Part shown: positions 57,145 through 64,000 of the stretch, piece after piece | How the letters are laid out: each line of letters opens with the position of its first letter | Numbering within the stretch: the stretch's first letter is position 1 | Assembly (NCBI RefSeq): GCF_002878395.1 | Contig: NC_061116.1 | Coordinates: forward strand, 126,058,976 to 126,122,975 | Reading direction: 5' to 3' | DNA from: Capsicum annuum | Lineage: Eukaryota > Streptophyta > Magnoliopsida > Solanales > Solanaceae | DNA length: 64,000 nucleotides | The notes under the pieces: generated by a model | Databases searched by the model: none | What the model was told of the DNA's origin: nothing | The model's input: the letters and a program-made list of their open reading frames with translations, nothing else | Position numbers and translations under genes: made by a program

Positions 57145-58312
57145 ATGCCTCCTCATAGAGAGTATGTCCATCGGATTGATGACCAGTCCCCTCTGCCAGT
57201 AGATCCTGAGAATGAGAGTGTGTCATATACCGAGTTTTGGGCAGATTTTTAGGTGCTAGCCCAAGCTGTTTCTAATAGTTAGAGTAACTGTTAGGCTGTG
57301 TCCCTATCTCAATAAGATGAGGGTTCAGCCACAGCCAGAATTAGAGATTTCATGAGAATGAGCCCACCAGAATTCTTTGGGGCAGTAGCAAGTGAGGACC
57401 CACGTCTTTATCTAGAGGAGGTGGGGAACATTACCTAGATTATGAATATTTTTGAGGAGGAGAGTATAAATTTAGCATCCTATAGGCTGAAGGATATTGT
57501 ACATGATTGGGTAGTGATGTGGAAGAAGGATAGATGGGAGAATGCAGCTCCCGTGACTTGGCAAGAGTTTCAGGGTGCCTTCTTAGATAAGTTTTTCCCA
57601 CTAGGATGAGAGAGGCTAAGGTATAGGAGTTCATGAACCTAAGGCAAGGCTCCATGACAGTGAAAGAGTATTTTCTTAAGTTTAACTAGTTAGATAAGTA
57701 TGCCCCTGATTTGATAGCTGACCCTAGAGCGAGTATGATTAAGTTTGTGACTGGTGTATCCGGGTTAGTGTTGGAAGAATGTAGGGATGCTATGCTCAAT
57801 AGAGATATGGACCTTGCTAGGCTAATTATGCATGCATAGAAGATTGAGGCATATAAGGTGAAAGAAAGAGAGAGAGTGAGTAAGAGAGCCAGAACAGGTA
57901 GTCATAGTTTCTCTCAGGCAAGGGCCCCAGATGGTAGCCATCCTCAGCATAGCCAGAGATTTTCAGTCCCAGCTCCATTCTCATCTAGTGTACTCGCACC
58001 AAAGTTTTGGGATGTCAGTTATGATGGGGCGCCATACCCAAAGCCCAGAGTAGTGCTAGTGGTGTTCGTATATATCCGCTTTATAGATATTGTGGCAAGA
58101 GACACCTAGGCATGTGTAGAGCCGACAGTGATGTGTGCTTTGGGTGTGGTAGGACAGGCCATAAAATGAGAGAGTTTAGAGTTCTAGCTCAGAGAGGTAG
58201 AAAGTTTCGTCAGTAGGGTGCCCCTTCCGGTGCCAGTAGTGGTCAGCATCAGAACAGACTTTATCTGCTTCAGACCCACCATGATCAGGAAAGGTTCCCT
58301 GATATAGATTAA
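57145..58312 (+). pseudogene. gag: Ty3/gypsy gag of the gag-only element, broken
   Basis: Start ATG 57145 (MPPHREYVHR). Capsid region: ARIRDFMRMSPPEFFGAVAS, EDPRLYLEEV, INLASYRLKDIVHDWVVMW, VTWQEFQGAFLDKFFPL. After a frameshift near 57605 come EFMNLRQGSMTVKEYFLKF and KYAPDLIADPRASMIKFVTG. The C-terminal part is basic and Ser/Pro-rich (KRARTGSHSF). Zinc knuckle at 58086-58177: CFGCGRTGHKMREF, with the last Cys changed to Phe. Several in-frame stops. As the only protein of the element it could at most have supplied particle coat. Confidence 0.87.
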
Positions 58313-58961
58313 AGTATGTTTTGAGTCCTTTATATTTATGATATGTATTGATAGATCCTTTTCTGCCATTTTGAGGTTATATGTCAGCATGTGTCATGCA
58401 TTAGTTTTAGATCTCAGTCGCTCAATCATGACCCAGTTCGTAGGTGCCCTGTGCACTGCCCCAGTATTTCAGTGAAGTGTGTTTAGAGGGATGTAGAGTC
58501 CCAAGTAGGAGATACCCCATGATATTGCAATTCTTTCATGTCCTTAGACTCATTTAGTTGCTTATTTAGACTCTCCTTACGAAATTAACATCAGTTATTA
58601 TTGCATAGCCAGTCATGCTTTTGAGAGTCAGTTTAGTCAGACATTCATGCATTAGATATGCAAGTTCAGTTGAAAGAGTTTAGTTTTTCAGTGTATTCAG
58701 TCATGCATTCATCAGAACAACTCAGTTACGCATCCATACATCAGATATGGATGTCTATTATGAGAATTCAGCTTATGAGTAGCTTGAGCTGAGTATTCCA
58801 TGCATCAGATATACATGTCCAGTATGAGAGTTTAGAATATTAGTAGTTCCAGTTGCATAGTCATGTTTCAGATGATCCCGTTCCTTGAGTAAGTTTAGTT
58901 GATCAGTATTCTTAGCTTATCAAGAGATATTCGAGGATGAATGTTTTCAAGGGGGAGATAT
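58313..58961. other. 3' untranslated region and PPT of the gag-only element
   Basis: No protease or pol motif. Three loose repeats containing 'cagatatg/acatgtcc' and 'atgagagttcag' occur near 58640, 58730 and 58800. It ends in the PPT caagggggagata (about 58949-58961). Confidence 0.65.
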
Positions 58962-59198
58962 TGTAAGACCCCACAAAATTCTCTCGTAGTCTGAGATTTA
59001 AAGCGTGTTCAGTGAAGTGTTAATCCAGCCATAAAAGGTTGAGAAGTGTCTTCCCAAGTGAGAAGTATTTTAAACCATGTAGAATTTCCCTACTAGCGAC
59101 TTTTTGTTATGTAGAGAATTGAATAAGCTGTATCGCGATACCAAATTCTCCCAAATCCGACACTCGGGCAAAGAGTTAGAGCTATTTTAGTGAGATAG
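58962..59198 (+). repeat. 3' LTR of the gag-only element, first part
   Basis: Matches 53208-53444; interrupted by element C at 59199. Confidence 0.9.
59194..59198. repeat. TSD of element C (left, gatag)
   Basis: gatag here and gacat at 63451-63455. The uninterrupted LTR copy has gacag at 53440-53444, one change from each. Confidence 0.8.
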
Positions 59199-59832
59199 TG
59201 ATAGCCTAAAGAAAGGCTAAAACACGAAATTGACACTAGATATGCAAAAATCAGCAAGCACACAAAGAGAAAACAACACTTAGAAAGGAGATGAAGAAGA
59301 AAGATTGCATAAATGTAATGATAGTAGAGTGACCCTTACTTCCGCTAGATGATTAACAAAAGGAGATGTATCAAATCTCCAATCACACCTCACAAATGAA
59401 AGTTCAAACCACTCTCTTAGGTAGACACAAAGGGAGTCACGTTCCCTAAGCACCAACCTTTCTTGCCAATTTGTCAACACAAGTGAAATCCGTTACTTAG
59501 TGTAAACCCTAATTTCAGATTCACTCTCTAAGAGAGGAAGAAAATTACAACTAAAGAGTATCTCTCAATAATTTCATCAAAGTCTCATGAAAAGAGAAGC
59601 AAAATGGTCTATTTATACTATTACATGCCAAATGACAAAACTACCCTTAATGAGCTAAGGGAATTGGGCATCTCTTGAGTGTTTCCTTGGAGTACAAAAT
59701 GTCTTCATTAACCTTCACTTGAGGCGTCTATTGAGTGCATAAGTTCCCCTCCTTCCTTCTCTTGACCAAGGCTTCAAAATACTCTGAAAAGTCTTCAATT
59801 TCTTGCTGTAGATGATGATTGTGCTTGTATCA
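59199..59832 (-). repeat. 3' LTR of element C
   Basis: 634 bp, tgatagcc…cttgtatca on the plus strand. TATA box at 59610-59617 (minus strand tataaata). Confidence 0.9.
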
Positions 59833-59983
59833 TCCTCTCCATCTTGAAGGAATTGTCCTCAAATTCAGATCTTGCAAAAACCAAAGAGAGAGCAAAACAA
59901 ACATAAAATCCTCTTGGTAGAAGGGTTAGTATTAGTACCACACTTATATCATCAACCCATGGTTGCTCACACTTGGCATACAT
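59795..59983 (-). pseudogene. C-terminal piece of element C cargo ORF, crossing the PPT
   Basis: KCEQPWVDDIS…ALSLVFARSEFEDNSF, equivalent to 52734-52885. It follows the stop of the 259-codon piece directly in the same region and reads through the PPT into the LTR. A one-base loss at the PPT moves it out of the frame that is open further into the LTR. Confidence 0.65.
59833..59850 (-). other. Polypurine tract of element C
   Basis: Minus strand ccttcaagatggagagga, nearly identical to element B's PPT but one T shorter, which shifts the cargo frame. Confidence 0.82.
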
Positions 59984-60763
59984 CTACCTATCCTTGGTTT
60001 TTGACATAAAAAGCTTAGCATAAAGGATACCAAAGACATGAATAGCATCAAGATAAAAAATAAGTGAGCATGACCAGCAACTATAACCTTCATATCTCAA
60101 GAGTATTCCATAGTCAAATGGGAGTAGAAGACAAGGGGTTAATCCGACGTGACCCACTCCTTTAACTAGGCTACCAAACTCACAATCATCATCATTAAAG
60201 AAAGGAAACCAGCCACCAAACTTACTATGTCTACATAATACCAATTCAAAATTAACATGGTTATCATCGTAGGCAAAGAGGTAGTATAGGAAGGAATCAA
60301 GTGTGAAAACATCATACCGAGGGGGTACACTTTTAAAATACAACCTGCAATCCCTTATTTTGTCCATGTGACATTTAGTATATGCATCATAAAGGATAGG
60401 GTTAAGGTAAACATCAAGAGACAATAAGCTCAAGCTGAAAAAATCCCTTCCCCACCCCACTAGTACACCGAAATCAAATGGGTGAAGTGGCCAAGGGAAT
60501 AAACCGAGTCTACTCATTCCATTTACTAGGGTATCACACTTACCCAAAGAATTATCAAAGAAGGAAACATGTACTTCTACACTAGATGTACCCAAAATCA
60601 CATCACAACTTTTTAAACTCAAGAGAGTGTAGAATGTACCCAAGTTACCTAGAGTTTGGTCCTTATGCAACCCAACAACACCAAGAGTATCACAAAAGGA
60701 AGATTCACACACTTTTTTACTAAGAAAATCCAAAACTACACCACTTTGGCCACTACTAGCCAC
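59984..60763 (-). CDS. Element C cargo ORF, intact 259-codon segment, two-module protein
   Basis: Function unknown. This is the longest undamaged piece of the shared cargo ORF. Residues 1-40 (VASSGQ-type start, LHKDQTL) match 51121-51235. Two related modules follow. Module 1 core is residues 80-133 and module 2 core is residues 200-253; they share V-x-G, GL-x-P, PFD(F/Y)G, SL and LY-x-K at equivalent spacing. Module 2 is preceded by DSFLYYLFAYDDNH (156-169), also seen at 51721 and 52180. It ends with YAKLFMSKTKD, present also near 52700. Aromatic residues and Cys are frequent; no signal peptide or known catalytic motif. The real N-terminus is upstream, so the ATG here is only an internal Met. 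Confidence 0.65.
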   Translation of the reverse strand: MASSGQSGVVLDFLSKKVCESSFCDTLGVVGLHKDQTLGNLGTFYTLLSLKSCDVILGTSSVEVHVSFFDNSLGKCDTLVNGMSRLGLFPWPLHPFDFGVLVGWGRDFFSLSLLSLDVYLNPILYDAYTKCHMDKIRDCRLYFKSVPPRYDVFTLDSFLYYLFAYDDNHVNFELVLCRHSKFGGWFPFFNDDDCEFGSLVKGVGHVGLTPCLLLPFDYGILLRYEGYSCWSCSLIFYLDAIHVFGILYAKLFMSKTKDR

Positions 60764-61252
60764 ATAACGAATGACATTTTAAGTTCAAGGTGTAGAAGAT
60801 AGCTTTGTTACCTTGTAGGCCATGGGAAGTGTGTTCTTCACTTGGGTTTGCATTATGGCAGACTTCATTCTCCACATTACAAGGGATTATGTCAAGGTTT
60901 CCCTTTGGACTAACTTATTCATCACCTATCCCAAAATTGGGACTTTCGGCCAAGGGCTTGAAGGGAACTTTCTTGGGCTTCTCCTTAGGACTTCTAGAGT
61001 CTTGAACCTGCACATGAGAAGAGAAAATACTAGGTAAAATTCTAGAATTTGGGGGTTAGTGAATAACAAGGGTATTTTGTGGACAAGATCCACAATCAAG
61101 CATTTTTTTCCCTTTCCATCTTCACTACCCATGGTTTCCCCTTCCTTTTCCCTTCTTTCTTCACATTCTTCATGTACCTCACCACTTATTTTCTCTACAT
61201 CTTGAGTCTTGGTCTCACTCTCTTTAGTTTTTAACTTGTGGAGAGGAGTCAT
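60764..61252 (-). pseudogene. N-terminal part of element C cargo ORF, frameshifted
   Basis: Open piece 60926-61252 has EECEERREKEGETMGSE and KCLIVDLVHKIPLLFTNP, matching 50700-50830. It then slips frame near 61040 relative to element B and stops. The frame LDIIPCNVENEVC near 60880 shows that the original ORF continued into the 259-codon segment. Confidence 0.65.
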
Positions 61253-61566
61253 TGCATTTTGTAAAGTATAGGATCTTTAGACTTGAGGTGTTTGGAATTG
61301 TGAAGGTGGCCTTTGGTCAAGTAAGTTTGGAACTTGGGGGTTGAATTTTGTGGAGATTTTGGTGGACACAGTCTAAAAACCCTTGCTTTAATTCTAATCA
61401 TGTCACCCCTTATTGCATCTATATCACCCTTCATATCTCTTTTCAAGGCATCATGACTATCTTCCATTCTTTGAGCAAAGTCTCGACCCAAGGCATCAAT
61501 TCGAGCCATCAAGGCTCCAATAGCATCATTTCCCAATGGTTAGGAAGTAGTACCTTTGGGTTCCAT
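61249..61566 (-). pseudogene. Element C gag-like N-terminal ORF
   Basis: ATG at 61566, eight codons, TAA (61540-61542), then LGNDAIGALMARIDALGRDF and DMIRIKARVFRLCPPKSP. It is homologous to 50246-50569, with a stop at the same codon. Confidence 0.6.
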
Positions 61567-62773
61567 GGAAAATGTACCTAAAAGTGCAAAAAACATCAAG
61601 CAAAACAACCTATAAAATGAGCAAACAAGTTAGTTCAAAAAGGCCTCACCACACTCTCACTCGGATCTTACCTCACACTTGGTCTCACAAGTGTTGAAAA
61701 CTTGGCAATACTTGGCAAGTGAATGAGTGATGAATATGCTTTGGTCAGGAATCAATTTTTTTTCATATGACTCAAATAAAATGTTGCACGTACTTGAACC
61801 AACAAATTACTATGAATTAAAAATGAGAAAAGTACACAAAAATTGAAGACATTAAATAATCGGACTCTAATCTAATTACCAAACTAGTAGGTACTTATTG
61901 GTTTTCTAATTAGTGAAAGAACAACAAAATTGATACTATAAGCAAAAATTATAAACTAGGAAATCTAATTTAGAACTCAATTTGGTTGTTCACAAAAGTG
62001 ATGATGTGGTAGCTTGTGATTGGGCATCACTTTTTCAAAATTTTTTAACTTCCAAATTCTTGTAGTTTTGACCAAGTATCTACTAAAGAGAGTGTTTGAA
62101 TGAAATTTGGTGAAAAATGGAGGATTGGAGCCTTTTTTGTAAGTTCAAATGGATTTGAAATCAATGGTCCCCCCATTTGTACTTTCAATTGTACTTTGAA
62201 TATTTCCTTTGTCTCTTCTTTTGGATGACTTGAATATTCTTGAAATATTCTTTTCACTCTCTTTCTTTATTTTTGGGGATCTAACACCCCATTTGAATAT
62301 TCTTCTTCAACAAGCTATGAAGATGGTGAAGAACAATATGAATATTCAAGAGTTGACCGAAGTTTGACGACAAGGCAAATGAACTCTAATTTCAGTTTTT
62401 CTTTTGGATCTAGGTTCCTTGGGTCAAGGAAAACTCAAATAACATAAAACCAGACACAAGCACGCCACAAAATGATATGCACCATGAGATCCCACCTAAA
62501 AAAGCTTCAAACAAGGCACAACAATGGTGGATCTAGCTCAAAAACAACCAAATCTTGTTCCAAATGTAGATATAGACTCCCTAGGTGCTAGAGAACAAGA
62601 ATCTAGCACTTGAAACCAACAAAACAATAGAAAAACGTGTAAATCTAAGATTTAAAAATCTACCCAAAAACGGGTTTACAATTTTTTTATGAGATTTTCA
62701 ATTTTCTACACTCTTTTTTGTTGAGATTTTCTTAGATCCAAGACTTAGGGTTGTAGGAACAACCCTAAACAAG
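61567..62773 (-). other. Leader of element C
   Basis: 1.2-kb leader, same ordered blocks as element B, including ccacatcatca on the minus strand (61999-62009), 443 bp from the ATG. Open frames here look like chance. Confidence 0.65.
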
Positions 62774-62785
62774 GATTTGATACCA
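62774..62785 (-). other. Primer-binding site of element C
   Basis: Minus strand TGGTATCAAATC, two mismatches from the initiator-Met PBS, two bases from the LTR. Confidence 0.8.
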
Positions 62786-62787
62786 AA

Positions 62788-63450
62788 TGATAGCCTAAAG
62801 AAAGGCTAAAACACAAAATTTACACTAGATATGCAAAAATCGGCAAGAACACAAAGAGAAAACAACACTTAGAAAGGAGATGAAGAAGAAAGATTGCATA
62901 AATGTAAAGATAGTAAAGTGACCCTTACTTCTGCTAGATGATTAACAAAAGGATATATATTAAATCTCCAATCACACCTCACAAATGGAAGTTCAAACCA
63001 CTCGCTTAGGTAGACACAAAGGGAGTCACCTTCCCCAAGCACCAACCTTTCTTGCCAATTTGTCAACACAAGTGAAATCCATCACTTAGTGTAACCCTAA
63101 TTTCAGATTCTATCTCTAAAAGAGGAATAAAATTACAACTAAAGAGTATCTCTCAATAATTTTATCAAAGTCTAATGAATAGAGAAGCAAAATGGTCTAT
63201 TTATACTATTACTTGCCAAAACTACCCTTAATGAGCTAAGGGAATTGGGTGCCTCTTGAGTATTTACTTGGAGTACAAAATGTCTTCATTAACCTTCACT
63301 TGAGGTTCCTCTTGAGTGCATAAGTTCCCCTCCTTCCTTCTCTTGACCAAGGCTTCAAAATACTCCAAAAAGTCTTCAATTTCTTGCCAATTCTGAAGCC
63401 TTAACCCTTAGACATACCTTGTGCTCTTGATGCTCATTGTGCTTGTATCA
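62788..63450 (-). repeat. 5' LTR of element C
   Basis: 663 bp. Pairs with 59199-59832 but carries about 30 extra bases near its outer end. TATA box at 63198-63205. Confidence 0.9.
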
Positions 63451-63455
63451 GACAT

Positions 63456-64000
63456 TGTGCCACCTAGCACTTTAGCGCATCACGAATCCAGCCAAAATGA
63501 CAATCGTCAAAATCCAGTGAACCTCCGTGATATGGCGTATCGTGCTAAGGCTTAATTTCAGAGTTGTTAATTTCTAGTGCACCAACACAATTCCACCATA
63601 TCGCAGTGCCTTTCCAATTCACAACCAAGGTGGCGTGATTTTCACCGCATCGCGCCATCAAGCAGTTTCCTAGTTGTCTAATTTCAAATGAGTTGGCTCG
63701 ATTATGATACGTCGTGCTTGTATGTAAAATCAGGATTTTTCAGTTTAATTCCAAGGGTGAAAAGGGTATTTTCCCAACCCCTATATATACTCCTTAACAC
63801 GGGATTTAGGCTTATTTCACTCAAAATATCATTGTTTTCTCTCAATTCTCTTCAAGAGCAAGAGCTAGGGTTCCTAAATCAAGACCCCAATCATCAAGAT
63901 CCCTCCATTAACTTTTCAAGAATCTCTCCAAGGGCTTTCAAGAAAGTGTTTCTCTAAGGTATGTAGATGTTAATTCTTGGGTCCCTTTCATCCAAGAAGC
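63456..64000 (+). repeat. 3' LTR of the gag-only element, resumed
   Basis: Matches 53445-53990 and runs off the window. TATA box at 63782-63789. The 68-bp array should lie about 1.6 kb beyond the window edge. Confidence 0.87.

Larger units (their letters stand above)
59199..63450 (-). mobile_element. Pol-less LTR element C with modular cargo ORF
   Basis: Minus-strand element inserted in the 3' LTR of the gag-only element. LTRs 59199-59832 and 62788-63450, PBS 62774-62785, leader about 61567-62773, gag-like ORF 61249-61566, cargo ORF 59833-61252, PPT 59833-59850. No pol. It is the best preserved of the three related elements and the youngest in the nested chain. The insertion site is confirmed by comparing with the intact LTR copy at 53430-53450. 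Confidence 0.9.
53208..64000 (+). mobile_element. Gag-only Ty3/gypsy element with 3.7-kb LTRs (runs off window)
   Basis: Plus-strand element inserted in the 3' LTR of element B. 5' LTR 53208-56920, PBS 56925-56936, gag 57145-58312, PPT about 58949-58961. The 3' LTR starts at 58962, is interrupted by element C (59199-63450) and continues to 64000. The internal region is only about 2.0 kb and has no protease, RT or integrase, matching the TR-GAG class of non-autonomous elements. The right end and TSD are outside the window. Confidence 0.87.

Noticed and set aside
1..64000. Host protein-coding gene
   Set aside because: Every open frame above about 100 codons falls within an element ORF, an LTR, a leader or the antisense of one. 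No intron-containing gene structure was evident by eye, though a short or heavily spliced gene could be missed.

Overview
The window looks like repeat-packed heterochromatin of a plant nuclear genome, most likely Solanum or a close Solanaceae relative. It is AT-rich, every recognisable coding remnant belongs to a plant LTR retrotransposon, the primer-binding sites are plant initiator-Met type (plus one Athila type), and the left edge carries Stowaway-like AT-rich repeats. I see no host protein gene, rRNA, tRNA or CRISPR array. The genus-level guess rests on family resemblance recalled from memory, not on a search.

Layout. 1-2736: degenerate AT-rich MITE-like repeats, a 100-N gap, a 255-bp tandem duplication, a hairpin followed by (TA)17, and a T-rich tract. 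2737-9628: minus-strand Ty1/copia (Sirevirus-like) element with gag and a downstream coiled-coil ORF but no visible pol. 9629-9988 and 18863-19152: an older unclassified LTR-like repeat split by a complete minus-strand Ty3/gypsy chromovirus (9989-18857, TSD atcct) that has lost gag and the protease active site. From 19153: a large plus-strand Ty3/gypsy chromovirus acts as host for most of the rest. Its gag is split at 22823 by an 18.4-kb Athila-like element (22823-41234), which itself contains a pol-less element (31146-36132). Its integrase is split by a solo LTR (about 43485-46307). Its 3' LTR is split at 48318 by a second pol-less element (48318-53207), whose own 3' LTR is split at 53208 by a gag-only gypsy element with 3.7-kb LTRs (53208 to beyond the window). 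The 3' LTR of that element is split in turn by a third pol-less element on the minus strand (59199-63450).

The most unusual content is the set of three pol-less elements (31146-36132, 48318-53207, 59199-63450). They share a roughly 1.2-kb leader, a homologous cargo ORF I cannot assign to a known family, a repeated module of about 115 residues inside that ORF, and a reading frame that runs through the polypurine tract into the 3' LTR. They have PBS, PPT and TATA signals but no reverse transcriptase or integrase, so they would need enzymes from another element. All coding regions in the window carry stops, frameshifts or lost catalytic residues, except the 259-codon open segment at 59984-60763.

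Two of the three 100-N gaps can be judged from the paired LTRs of the 9989-18857 element. Both look like scaffolding artefacts rather than missing sequence, and one shows a fold-back join.
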